Below, one piece after another: positions 10,201 to 18,938 of a DNA stretch of 64,000 nt (position 1 is its first letter; each line of letters begins with the position of its first letter). The DNA lies in NCBI GenBank assembly GCA_905369775.1, contig CAJPJR010000004.1, forward strand, positions 20,388-84,387, read 5' to 3'. Position numbers and translations under genes: made by a program. The notes under the pieces are model-generated. The model did not search any database. It saw only the letters and a program-made list of their open reading frames with translations, and was not told the origin of the DNA. Source of the stretch: Prevotellaceae bacterium UBA1746 (lineage in GTDB: Bacteria > Bacteroidota > Bacteroidia > Bacteroidales > Bacteroidaceae).

Positions 10201-11664
10201 TTATTGTTGCTTATTACCGAATTCCAATTCGCGTTCCGGACGCGGCAGCACGAAGATGCGCTCCTCGGGCTGGATGGTTTTGCGGCCGCGGATGTCGGTG
10301 AAGCTGCGGTTGAAGTGCTTCAGTGCGAAGAACACCTGACCTTCGCCCGGCATTTCGCGCATGCGTTCGGCCATGAGTTCCTTCTCGAAGCTTTCGCGAT
10401 TGAGGAGTTTAGCGTCGTCGGCCGTGAGGGCTTTCAGTCCGCGGCTGGTGCGCACTGCATTCAGGGCGGCGAGCGCGCCGGCTTTGTCCTTATCGTAGAT
10501 CGACTCGGCGAGAATGTAGTACATCTCCGGCAGGCGAATCAGCGTCAACCCTTGGAGCGGAGCATTCTTGATTTCGCTTTCGTTGTTCACCAGACGTTGG
10601 AAAGTAAACGTCTGGCCATTCTGACGATAGAAGGAGGAGAAACGCAAATCGGTGTTGTCCGAAGCGAAAGAACTCGTTTCGTACACCTTATCCAAGTCTT
10701 GTCTGCCCTCAGTAAAGTTACCCGACGACTGAATGGCGCCGAAGAACGTGTTGTAGACCGACTGCGAGAGGCTATTATTATAGAGGCCGAAAATCATTTC
10801 GCCCTTGGCCGGGAAGCGGCGCACCTCGTTGAAGCGCGTGGAGGGGACGAGTGCGAAATTCTGCTTCGAGTTGATCACCCTACGAGCGTATTCTGCGGCC
10901 TTGTCATAGTCGCCCATGCTCCAATACACGCGCGCTTTCGTGGCATACACGGCATAGAGATTGAACTGGCGCGGACGGGCGTAGTCGTATTCGCTTTCGC
11001 GACCTTCGACATCGGTCATTGTTGTGTCGTTGCTCAGATATTTCTCCGCTTCATCCAGGTCAGCGAGGATGTGTTCGTAGGTTCCTTTGAGCGAATAGAC
11101 CGTGCGGTTGGCCAGCGTGTAGGCATCGGAATAGGGCAAGCCATATTTCGCATTGGGGTTCTGGCGATAGTCCGGACAGTAGAGGCGAACCAGGTCAAAG
11201 TGCAGGAAAGCACGCAGACCGTGGGCTTCGCCGCGCACCAAACGCAGGCTGGCGTCCGACGAATTGCGCTTGTCCAGGTTGGCCAACACGTTGTTCACGT
11301 AGGAAATGGCCTCATATTGCGAAGACCAAATGTTGTCCACCGTCGAACGCACCTGCTGGTTCGTATAATCGTAGTTCAGAATTTCCGTATCGGTGTTGCT
11401 CGTGTTGAGATAACCGAACAGCTGACCGAGTTTGTCGAGGAAACCGTAGGAAAGGTTCTCGCCGTAGAGTTTTGAGCTCGCCATGGTGCCGTAAACACCG
11501 TACATGGCATCGTAAAAACCTTGCGAGCGTTTGAACTGCACGTCTTCCGGGAGCTCACCCTTGGGCTGCACGTCGAGGAAATCGTTGCAAGAAGTGGCAC
11601 CCAGCGTGAGCGAGGCCACGCACAGGGCTTGAAGTATTCTGTGGTTCATGTGTCGGAAGTGCAA
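10201..11664 (-). CDS. SusD/RagB-family nutrient-binding lipoprotein, locus 1
   Basis: A 487-residue lipoprotein (lipobox in LTLGATSCNDFLDVQPKGEL) with the usual SusD opening CNDFLDVQPKGE. TPR-like helical pairs fill the middle, and a late RLPEMYYILAESIYDKDKAG segment followed by GLKALT and FEKELMAERMREM is typical of RagB/SusD C-termini. SusD proteins form the lid of the SusC channel and bind the cargo at the surface. It follows the SusC gene by 6 bp. Confidence 0.93.
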   Translation of the reverse strand: MHFRHMNHRILQALCVASLTLGATSCNDFLDVQPKGELPEDVQFKRSQGFYDAMYGVYGTMASSKLYGENLSYGFLDKLGQLFGYLNTSNTDTEILNYDYTNQQVRSTVDNIWSSQYEAISYVNNVLANLDKRNSSDASLRLVRGEAHGLRAFLHFDLVRLYCPDYRQNPNAKYGLPYSDAYTLANRTVYSLKGTYEHILADLDEAEKYLSNDTTMTDVEGRESEYDYARPRQFNLYAVYATKARVYWSMGDYDKAAEYARRVINSKQNFALVPSTRFNEVRRFPAKGEMIFGLYNNSLSQSVYNTFFGAIQSSGNFTEGRQDLDKVYETSSFASDNTDLRFSSFYRQNGQTFTFQRLVNNESEIKNAPLQGLTLIRLPEMYYILAESIYDKDKAGALAALNAVRTSRGLKALTADDAKLLNRESFEKELMAERMREMPGEGQVFFALKHFNRSFTDIRGRKTIQPEERIFVLPRPERELEFGNKQQ

Positions 11665-11670
11665 TAAGGG

Positions 11671-14600
11671 TTAGAACGAGAATCGAAGAGACATTTCCAC
11701 ACTGCGGGCAAACGGGTAATCCAAACCACGTTCGCGCTTGATGCTGCTCAAGTAGAAGAGATCGTTGGTGAGCAGTTCGAGGCGCAGACGAGAAAGGCCC
11801 AGGCTGCGAATCTGCCAGGTGTTGAACTCATAAGCCACCGAGAGGCTTTGCAGGGTGAGATAGTTGTTTACGCCGACGAAGCGACTCGTTTGGTTCGGCG
11901 TGCCCGTGAAGGCGATGTCGCGATACTTCACGTAGTTGCCCGGCTGCTTCCAACGGTCGTCGAACACGCGGCGATCGGCGTTATATTTCGGGTTGGCACC
12001 CTCCACACGCGTCACGAGCGTCTGGTTGTAGGTCACGCCGCCCAGAGAATAGGCAAACGAAGCCGAAGCCGACCACTGTTTCCAAGTCAGGTAGGTGCTG
12101 ATGCTTCCCTGAGCCCAGGGCGTTTGGTCGCCGAACTTCACTTTGTCGCGTGCATCGTAGACAAAGGTGTACGTGCCGTCGCGCTTGATATAGATTTCCT
12201 GGCCAGTTGCCGGATCGATACCCGCAGAGGGCACCACTTTCAGGTCGGTGAGCGAACCGCCTTCCTCATATATAGGCAAAGGCTTCACGCCCGTCGAGTC
12301 GCGGTTCACGAGATTCTGGGCTTGCAGCGCATTACTGATGCGTTTGATGCGGCCTTTGTTGTAGGCATACGTCAAAGACCAGCTCCATTGGAGGTCCTTC
12401 GTTTGGATCGGCACGAAGCGCGTGCGCAGCTCGATACCCTTGTTCTCGATGGCGCCGAGGTTCTCGCGCGCCGTCGTGATACCCACCGAAGGTGCCTTCG
12501 TTACGTTCACGAGCAGGTCGTCGGTGTTCTTGATGTAGGCGTCGAAACTCAAATCGAGGCGGCCTTTCAGCATCGTCAGGTCGATACCCACGTTGCTACT
12601 CAGCGTGCGTTCCCAGCGCAGGTCGGGGTTACCGATCGTTTTGGGGATGGCGCCGATGCCCTTGCCGTAGTTCAGACCCGAAGAGTAGTTGTAGGACGTC
12701 ATGGCCTGGTAGGGCTGGAACGAAATGTTACCCAAATAACCTACGCTCGCGCGAAGTTTGAGCAGAGACACCCCGCGGCCTTTCATAAACTCCTCGTTGT
12801 GCAGGTTCCAACCGCCACCCACACTCCAGAACGGGGCGAAGCGCGTGTTCTTACCGAACTTCGAAGAACCTTCGTAGCGGTAGATCAAATCCAGGAAGTA
12901 CTTATTGTCCCACATCGTGTTGGCGTTCACGAAGAAGCCCACGTTGTGATAGATGTTGTCCTGCCCGCCGGGTTTGTCCGTGGGATATTGTGCGGCAAAA
13001 GCCGGGTGAGAGAGATCGGGAGAGTAGTAGCCGATGGAGCGATAAGACGTGTTGTCGCCGTTGTAGCTCTCGATCGTCGTACCGCCCGTCACCGTGGTGT
13101 AGAGCTTTTCGAAGAAGTTGCGGTTGTAGCTCAGCATGAGTTTGCCCGAGTAGCGGGTGAGCTTGCTGTGCCCTTCCGTCAGTTCGCCGCGTTGCGCGAG
13201 GTCGCGCTTCGTCAGCTCCGAGTAGGAGAGCGGAGAAACGAACACATTGCTGCCGTTCAGCTCTTTGGTGAACGAGAAGTCACCGTTCAGGCGCAGATCT
13301 TTGCGAATCCACACCTGCAGGCTCGTGGTGTTGAGCAGGCTGAAGTTGTTGCTCTTGTTGAAATTGCCCGCCTGCGCTTCGTAGAGCGGGTTGTTGATGT
13401 TGCCCGTGAGGCTACGACGCAGCGAACCGTCCGATTCGTAGGGCGATTCATAGGGGTTCATGCTCGTGTAGTCCGAGAAACTGCCGTAAGGCGACTCGGC
13501 CGAGTTGACCAGCATGAGGGTCGTATTATTATTGATGGTGTAAACCCCCGCCTTGTTGTACGAGAGTTTGAAGAAGAGCGAGAGGCGGTCGCGCTTAGAG
13601 CCCTTCATCACACCGTCGTCCGTGGCGTAACGCACACCGAGGTTGTAGCGCGTGTATTCGTCACCGCCACCGTCGATGCTCAAGCTGTGGCTCTGCGAGA
13701 AACCGTTGCGAAGGGGCTTGGCCATCCAGTCGGTGTTCACACCGCTGCGCACCAGACGAGCGATGCGCTCGTACTCCTTGTCCATCAAATATTGGTTCTC
13801 CAGGTTGCCCTCTGCCGTGTAAACGCCGGCCAGACGCTCGTATTCCAGCTTCTGGGCCGCGTTGAGCAGATGGTAGTCGCTCAGATCGGGCATGCTCAGG
13901 CGGTAGGTGCCGCTATAGTTGAGGCGCAACCGACCGCCCTTCATGGCTTTGGTCGTGATCACCACAACACCCGCCGAAGCCTTCGAACCGTAGAGGGCCG
14001 AAGCCGAGGCGTCTTTGAGCACCGTCACCGTCTCGATGTCGTTCATGTCCATGTCGTAGACGTAGTCGGCGCTCACTTCTGAGCCGTCCACTACGAAGAG
14101 CGGCATGTTGGCCGAGCCGTCGAACGTGGCACGGCCGCGAATGTTGAGTTCGGGCTTCTTGTTGGGGTTGGAGCCCGCCAGGTTGTTTTCCGGAATCACC
14201 AGACCCGGCACGAAGCTCTGCAAGCTTTCGAGCACATTCTTCGTGCCCACCGAAAGGAGCTGCTCTTTTTTCACCGTCGTTTCCGAACCGGTGAAGCTGC
14301 TCTTCGCTTTGTTCACGAAACCCGTCACCACCACTTCGCCCAGCGCCGTGTTGTCTTCCGAGAGCGGGATCGTGGTCGTGTTGCCCGGGAATACCGTCAC
14401 GATTTGCGACACATAGCCGATGCTGCTGCACGTGATGATTTCGCGTTTGTTTTTGGAGACGATCTTGAATTCGCCGTTTTCGTCAGAATAGTAGACGCCT
14501 TTCTGGCCTTTCACCTTGATGGTGACGCCCGAAAGCCCCTGGCCGCTGGCGTCGACGATGCGACCTTTGATGACGTTGCCGTCTTCTACTTGGTCTTGGA

Positions 14601-14697
14601 CGACAAGCGTGGGTGCAGGAGCCGAAGCTTGGGCGGCGAGAGCGGTCATGCTCGCGCCGGCAATCAGCGTGCAGAGTGGAATTAGGACTAACCTCAT
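11671..14697 (-). CDS. SusC/RagA-family TonB-dependent receptor, locus 1
   Basis: A 1008-residue outer-membrane importer. After a signal peptide there is a carboxypeptidase-regulatory-like domain (about residues 40-115, IKGRIVDASGQGLSGVTI), a plug domain with LNIRGRATFDG and a SASALYGSKASAGVVVITTK block near residue 240, then the beta-barrel ending in aromatic RSVEMSLRFSF. With SusD it imports a substrate that needs TonB-ExbBD energy. The length is typical for the family. A long (about 230 nt) leader separates the start from a strong promoter. Confidence 0.95.
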   Translation of the reverse strand: MRLVLIPLCTLIAGASMTALAAQASAPAPTLVVQDQVEDGNVIKGRIVDASGQGLSGVTIKVKGQKGVYYSDENGEFKIVSKNKREIITCSSIGYVSQIVTVFPGNTTTIPLSEDNTALGEVVVTGFVNKAKSSFTGSETTVKKEQLLSVGTKNVLESLQSFVPGLVIPENNLAGSNPNKKPELNIRGRATFDGSANMPLFVVDGSEVSADYVYDMDMNDIETVTVLKDASASALYGSKASAGVVVITTKAMKGGRLRLNYSGTYRLSMPDLSDYHLLNAAQKLEYERLAGVYTAEGNLENQYLMDKEYERIARLVRSGVNTDWMAKPLRNGFSQSHSLSIDGGGDEYTRYNLGVRYATDDGVMKGSKRDRLSLFFKLSYNKAGVYTINNNTTLMLVNSAESPYGSFSDYTSMNPYESPYESDGSLRRSLTGNINNPLYEAQAGNFNKSNNFSLLNTTSLQVWIRKDLRLNGDFSFTKELNGSNVFVSPLSYSELTKRDLAQRGELTEGHSKLTRYSGKLMLSYNRNFFEKLYTTVTGGTTIESYNGDNTSYRSIGYYSPDLSHPAFAAQYPTDKPGGQDNIYHNVGFFVNANTMWDNKYFLDLIYRYEGSSKFGKNTRFAPFWSVGGGWNLHNEEFMKGRGVSLLKLRASVGYLGNISFQPYQAMTSYNYSSGLNYGKGIGAIPKTIGNPDLRWERTLSSNVGIDLTMLKGRLDLSFDAYIKNTDDLLVNVTKAPSVGITTARENLGAIENKGIELRTRFVPIQTKDLQWSWSLTYAYNKGRIKRISNALQAQNLVNRDSTGVKPLPIYEEGGSLTDLKVVPSAGIDPATGQEIYIKRDGTYTFVYDARDKVKFGDQTPWAQGSISTYLTWKQWSASASFAYSLGGVTYNQTLVTRVEGANPKYNADRRVFDDRWKQPGNYVKYRDIAFTGTPNQTSRFVGVNNYLTLQSLSVAYEFNTWQIRSLGLSRLRLELLTNDLFYLSSIKRERGLDYPFARSVEMSLRFSF

Positions 14698-14930
14698 GTG
14701 CTTGTTCTATATGGGGTGATGGGGAAAATGGGACAATTCGCCGAAAGAATAGGGGCGTTTGAGCCGCGCTCGCCGTTGCGTTGCGGCAAGGCGGCGAACC
14801 TGTCCTGTCGTGCGAATGTGTTGCGTTTAGTTCTGCCTATGGCGGTCGGGGATTCGGCGCATGAAGAACCGAAGTCTGCCCGCCGATGAGTGCACATCGT
14901 GGGCTCTGCCAACGGAGAACGATATGCGTT
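14698..14930 (-). other. Long untranslated leader of susC (locus 1)
   Basis: This 233-bp segment lies between the predicted transcription start and the SusC ATG. I recognise no riboswitch class and no convincing small gene. Near the ATG it holds G-runs at 14713, 14721, 14730 and 14752, loosely resembling the 21-bp-period arrays but less regular. It could carry post-transcriptional control, as is known for some SusC leaders. Confidence 0.4.
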
Positions 14931-14936
14931 ATTTTG

Positions 14937-14967
14937 CAAATATAGAATATCTCGGTTGCTTCTCAAA
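14937..14967 (-). promoter_or_regulatory. Promoter of Sus-like operon 1
   Basis: TTTG, a 19-bp spacer and TATATTTG on the minus strand match the Bacteroidota consensus exactly. Transcription would begin near 14930, leaving a leader of roughly 230 nt before the SusC start at 14697. Confidence 0.8.
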
Positions 14968-15209
14968 GACTGAGCGCCCTTTTTTGCCCCGCAAAGCGCC
15001 AAAAAAGTGGGTTTTGTCGCTCATTGTCGCATAAAACTTTCGTTTTGCTACTCGTGTCGTGCATTTTTTGCGCTCTTTGCCGTTTCTTCGCTCGGGGAGC
15101 CGGGGACGGACTTGTCGTTTTCGATGTTACGCGCGCTCGTTTTCTCCTGGTGCGCGGGGCGCGGCGGGGCATTGGAGGCGGTGGGCTTGCCGTTCGGGGC
15201 GAAAAGTGA
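14968..15209. other. Gene-free region between rpoD and Sus operon 1 promoter
   Basis: No credible coding frame is seen here. Near 14975-15012 there are two loosely 21-bp-spaced C/G-runs flanked by T- and A-runs, directly upstream of the SusC promoter; they look like a weak version of the promoter-adjacent arrays. The rest shows nothing I can name. Confidence 0.4.
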
Positions 15210-15250
15210 GCGGCACCGTGCCTTCTCGAGAGGAGAAAGCGCGGTGCCGC
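15210..15250 (-). terminator. Hairpin downstream of rpoD
   Basis: GCGGCACCG pairs with CGGTGCCGC, and inner CTTCTC with GAGAAAG. The sequence after the stem on the minus strand (CACTTTTCG) has only a short T-run, so termination is plausible rather than certain. Confidence 0.45.
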
Positions 15251-15308
15251 TTCGTGGGTGGGGCTTGGGCTGCGGGGCGCTGCCGAAAGGGCGCGCGGTG
15301 CCGCCGGA

Positions 15309-16169
15309 TCAGCCGAGATATTTGAGCAGAATGCTCATGTTGGCCTCCTCGCGCAGGCGGCGCAAGGCGCGTTCTTTAATTTGACGCACGCGCTCTCGCG
15401 TGAGACCCAGGTTGGTGGCCACTTCTTCGGCCGTCATTTCCGTGCGACCGATGCCGAAAAGCATTTTCACCACCAGGCGTTCGCGTTCCGAAAGCACCTG
15501 CAGGGCGGTGTCGATGTCCGTGGCCAGCGATTCGCGCTCCATCGAATTGTCGGTGCCCGGCGCTGAATCGTCTGTCATGATGTCGATCATCGAGTTCGTC
15601 TCGTCGTCTTGGAACGGAGCGTCCACACTTACCTTCTTGCCGCCGGCGTTGAGGCTGTCTTTGATGCGATCGAGATCGGTGTCGAGCAGTTCGGCGAGTT
15701 CTTCGGCCGAGGGGCGACGTTGAAACTTCTGTTCAAATTCCGTGCTGGCGCGACTGATCTTGGCTTGCAGGCCCACTTGGTTGAGCGGCATGCGCACAAT
15801 GCGACTTTGCTCGCTGATGGCTTGCAAGATGCTCTGCCGAATCCACCACACGGCGTAGGAGATGAATTTGAAACCGCGCGTTTCGTCAAATTTCTGAGCC
15901 GCTTTCATCAGGCCGATGTTGCCCTCGTCGATCAGGTCGTTGAGCGACATGCCTTGATTCTGGTACTGTTTGGCCACCGAAACCACAAAGCGCAAATTGG
16001 CTTCCACCAGGCGTTTGAGCGCGGCCTCGTCGCCGTGTCGAATGCGTTGGGCCAGTTCTACCTCCTCGTCCATCGAGAGCAGTTCGAGACGCCCGATTTC
16101 GGTGAGATACTTGTCGATTGCGGCATCGCCGCGGTTGGTGATGCCTTGTTGAATCTTTAGTTGACGCAT
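15309..16169 (-). CDS. rpoD: Primary RNA polymerase sigma factor RpoD (Bacteroidota short form)
   Basis: A 286-residue sigma-70 protein. Regions 1.2-2.4 (about residues 15-120) contain LVEANLRFVVSVAKQY, GNIGLMKAAQKFD and FISYAVWWIRQSI. Region 3 follows, and region 4.2 ends with TRERVRQIKERALRRLR. It lacks the long N-terminal region 1.1 of proteobacterial RpoD, as expected for Bacteroidota, where this short protein is the housekeeping factor reading TTTG/TAnnTTTG promoters. The gene has its own consensus promoter and no partner gene in an operon. Confidence 0.96.
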   Translation of the reverse strand: MRQLKIQQGITNRGDAAIDKYLTEIGRLELLSMDEEVELAQRIRHGDEAALKRLVEANLRFVVSVAKQYQNQGMSLNDLIDEGNIGLMKAAQKFDETRGFKFISYAVWWIRQSILQAISEQSRIVRMPLNQVGLQAKISRASTEFEQKFQRRPSAEELAELLDTDLDRIKDSLNAGGKKVSVDAPFQDDETNSMIDIMTDDSAPGTDNSMERESLATDIDTALQVLSERERLVVKMLFGIGRTEMTAEEVATNLGLTRERVRQIKERALRRLREEANMSILLKYLG

Positions 16170-16224
16170 GATTTCCTTTGAACTAAACGCTGTTACCGTT
16201 GAGATACACTTCGCAACGGATAGG

Positions 16225-16256
16225 CAAAGATACGATTTTCTGCCGACTTTTCCAAA
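16225..16256 (-). promoter_or_regulatory. Promoter of rpoD
   Basis: Minus-strand TTTG, a 20-bp spacer and TATCTTTG form an exact consensus match. The transcription start would be near 16218, about 50 nt before the ATG at 16169. Confidence 0.78.
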
Positions 16257-16260
16257 TAAA

Positions 16261-16332
16261 TCGGGGGCTTTCTGCCGATAGCTCCCGTGTTTTGGCAGAA
16301 AGGCCCCTTGTTTTGGGCAAAAGGCGGGAATT
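16261..16332 (-). repeat. 21-bp-period A/C/T-run array upstream of rpoD
   Basis: Four C- or G-runs are centred near 16265, 16285, 16305.5 and 16327, each flanked by A- and T-runs, directly upstream of the rpoD -33 box. Run polarity alternates (G, C, C, G), which fits quasi-palindromic units. Confidence 0.6.
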
Positions 16333-16358
16333 TTCGACGCACCCTTTCGTGAGGGGCG

Positions 16359-16392
16359 AAAAAAATCCCCCGCGCCGAAGGGGCAACGGGGG
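16359..16392 (-). terminator. Intrinsic terminator of metalloprotease copy 3
   Basis: On the minus strand a stem CCCCCG/CGGGGG with an inner GCC/GGC pairing is followed by ATTTTTTT. It lies 30 bp after the stop at 16422. Confidence 0.78.
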
Positions 16393-16421
16393 AGGAGGGG
16401 CGAACTGTTCGCGAGCGGAGG

Positions 16422-18791
16422 TCATTTGCCTTCGAGGGCGAGGCGAATGCGCCGCGAGAGATCGGCGTAGTGCGCGCGGGTGCCGGCGTCGGCACTGCGG
16501 GCGGCGTCGAGGCGCGTGCGCAGTTTCGTGAGCAAAGCCGTCACGTAGGCGTGACCGTCGCCCGAGGCGTCGCTTTTGTAGGCGGCAATCAGGTTGTTCA
16601 CCGCCCGAAGTTGCACATACATGCGCCAGGCGCTGAGCCGTGCGCCGCTTTGCGTCTCGCGGAAGAGGGTGCGCGCCAGGTCGTCGGCATAGGTCGTCGG
16701 AGAGTAGGCGCGGGCGGCGGGTTGTTGCGCGGCGTTGGCGGCCAAGCGGTCGAACATCGTGCTCGAAGTGAGGTAGTCTACGGCTGAGGCGACCGTGGGA
16801 CGCACGCGGAGTTGGGGCATCCCGATGCGCGCACCGTAGCTCGGTGAGGTGAGCCAGGTGGGTTCGGTCAGCACGTTGCGGTCCAACCACGAGAGGGCGC
16901 GCTGTTGACGTTCGCGCGTGTCGTAGCTGTACACGTCGCCCGCTTGTTCCACGCTTTTCACCACACTTTTCACTCCGCCGATCTGGCGGCACACGTGGCC
17001 CACGTAGCGGCGATACTGACTCACGGCGGCTTCGTAGCCGCGCACGAGGTTATCGCCCAGGTTACCCGACTCGTAGGTCCATTCGGGGAGCGATTTCACC
17101 ACGCGGCGCAGATTGAGCAGACCGTAGTCGGAAGCCTTCATCACGTCGTCGCTGAGGTCTTCGGTCAGGGCGTAGGGGTTGTTGTCCCGACCCTCGCCGC
17201 CGAACCACAAACGCGGGTTGTTCGTGATCGTGGCCACCGTGAGGCGGTTGAGCGTGTCGCGCTCTTCGCGTTCATTCTTCGCGTCGGGATAGTAAGTGTA
17301 GCCCCAACGGATGGCCCATTCGTCGTAATCGTTCACGCGCGGGAAGATACCGGCTTCGCCGATGTGGTCTTCGGGTTGCGCCACGTAGTTGAAACGTGCA
17401 TAGTCCATGATCGACGAGGTGTGACCGTGCTGTTCCACCCACGCTTTGTCGCGCAGTTTTTCGACCGGCGTGGCGCTGCTGGCGCCCATGTTGTGGCGAA
17501 GGCCGAGGGTGTGCCCGACTTCGTGCGAAGAGACGAAGCGAATGAGCTGTCCCATGAGTTCTTCGTCAAATTCCGGCTTGCGAGCGCGCGGATCGAGGGG
17601 GCCGACTTGCGTTTGGTACCAGTCGTGCAGCAGTTCCATCACGTTGTGATACCAACCGATGTGGCTTTCGATGATCTCACCCGAACGCGGGTCGTGCACA
17701 TTGGGGCCGTAGGCGTTGGGGATGGGTGAGGCGAGGTAGCGAATCACCGAGAAACGCGCGTCTTCAAGGCTCATCGTCGAGTCGTTCTCCGGCCATTCGC
17801 GCGCCTGGATGGCGTTTTTGAAACCGGCCTTCTCGAAGGCTTTTTGCCAATCCTCCACCCCGAGAATGAGATACTTTCGCCATTGTTTCGGCGTGGCGGG
17901 ATCGATGTAGTAGACGATGGGTTTCTTGGGCTCAACCAGTTCGCCGCGGCGATATTTGTCCATGTCTTCGGCGCGGGGCTCCAGGCGCCAGCGCGCAATC
18001 ACCTGCCGAGGCTTCACACGTTGCTGATGGTCGGCATATTCCACGAACGACTCGGTGAAATAACCCACGCGCGGATCGAAAGTGCGGCTCCGCATCGGCA
18101 CGCGCGGCAGGAGTACGAAAGAGGTGTTGAGTTTCAGTGTCACCACTCCCGTTTCGGCACCGGCGGGCAGCGAGTTGCCGGGCTTCGAGAGGAAGGTTTT
18201 CACGGTCGTCACCTCGGTGTTGATGGGAAAGGTGCGGAGGGTGTCCACATAGGAGAGCTCGGGTTTGAAATTGCCGAGGCCGAAACGCGTTTTGCTGTCG
18301 GTCGAAAGGCTCAAACCCGGGGTGTCGCCTCTGAACAGTTCGGTGGCTTTCACCGTGTAGTGGCGGCCGTCGCTGCCGCGGTTCTCGATTTTCAGGGCGG
18401 CGATGATGGGATTTTCGGAGCTGGCCTCCACGGCGCGCCAAATGGCTTGCGTGCTGTCGGCGGATGTCTCGTGCATCTGGGCGCGGAGCAGGAGCTTGTC
18501 GCCCTTGCGTTCCCACGTCATCACTTGGCGGTTGGCGAGTTCACCGCCGTACACCCCCGCGCCGGCGGGAGTGGCCACGTAGCGCGTGGTGACCAGTAGG
18601 GGGCGTCCGAGCAAAGAGTCGGGCACCACGACAAACCAATCGTCTTTTTCGTGGCTCACGCCGAAGAGACCCGGGCGCACCGGGGCTTTTTTCTCTGCGA
18701 CGGCGGGAGTCTTTTCGTCTTTCTTCTTGCCGGCCATCGCGGGTTGCGCGAGAAGGGCGGCGGCAAGGGGGAGGAGTAGATATTTGTGCAT
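16422..18791 (-). CDS. Secreted zinc-dependent metalloprotease (DUF5117/DUF5118 type), copy 3
   Basis: A 789-residue protein starting MHKYLLLPLAAALLAQPAMAG, a clear signal peptide, which is why I prefer this start over an in-frame upstream ATG. Near residue 422 is HEVGHTLGLRHNMGAS, the same extended zincin motif as the tandem pair at 2486-7801, followed by SIMDYARFNYVAQPED. It is shorter than the pair and lies about 8.6 kb away. It is probably exported to the periplasm or surface. A stable inverted repeat precedes the start, so its expression may be separated from the upstream gene. Confidence 0.9.
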   Translation of the reverse strand: MHKYLLLPLAAALLAQPAMAGKKKDEKTPAVAEKKAPVRPGLFGVSHEKDDWFVVVPDSLLGRPLLVTTRYVATPAGAGVYGGELANRQVMTWERKGDKLLLRAQMHETSADSTQAIWRAVEASSENPIIAALKIENRGSDGRHYTVKATELFRGDTPGLSLSTDSKTRFGLGNFKPELSYVDTLRTFPINTEVTTVKTFLSKPGNSLPAGAETGVVTLKLNTSFVLLPRVPMRSRTFDPRVGYFTESFVEYADHQQRVKPRQVIARWRLEPRAEDMDKYRRGELVEPKKPIVYYIDPATPKQWRKYLILGVEDWQKAFEKAGFKNAIQAREWPENDSTMSLEDARFSVIRYLASPIPNAYGPNVHDPRSGEIIESHIGWYHNVMELLHDWYQTQVGPLDPRARKPEFDEELMGQLIRFVSSHEVGHTLGLRHNMGASSATPVEKLRDKAWVEQHGHTSSIMDYARFNYVAQPEDHIGEAGIFPRVNDYDEWAIRWGYTYYPDAKNEREERDTLNRLTVATITNNPRLWFGGEGRDNNPYALTEDLSDDVMKASDYGLLNLRRVVKSLPEWTYESGNLGDNLVRGYEAAVSQYRRYVGHVCRQIGGVKSVVKSVEQAGDVYSYDTRERQQRALSWLDRNVLTEPTWLTSPSYGARIGMPQLRVRPTVASAVDYLTSSTMFDRLAANAAQQPAARAYSPTTYADDLARTLFRETQSGARLSAWRMYVQLRAVNNLIAAYKSDASGDGHAYVTALLTKLRTRLDAARSADAGTRAHYADLSRRIRLALEGK

Positions 18792-18833
18792 GTTGGAAAT
18801 GGAATAGTGGCGGGGGAGGGGCAAAACACGCCA

Positions 18834-18871
18834 CCCGAGATGTGACACACGGAGGGTGGGCACATCTCGGG
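18834..18871 (-). terminator. Inverted repeat between two secreted-protein genes
   Basis: CCCGAGATGTG (18834-18844) pairs with CACATCTCGGG (18861-18871), an 11-bp perfect stem that extends imperfectly. On the minus strand GTGTTTTGCC follows. It may end transcription of the upstream gene or act in the leader of metalloprotease copy 3. Confidence 0.5.
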
Positions 18872-18938
18872 CGGAGGTGTAAAAGGAGGCGTCCTGGCGA
18901 ACGACGTCGCGGCGGGAACTACCGAAATGAAGGGGCGA

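Noticed and set aside
14694..15002. 102-codon minus-strand frame over the susC leader
   Set aside because: It crosses the promoter and has no recognisable content.
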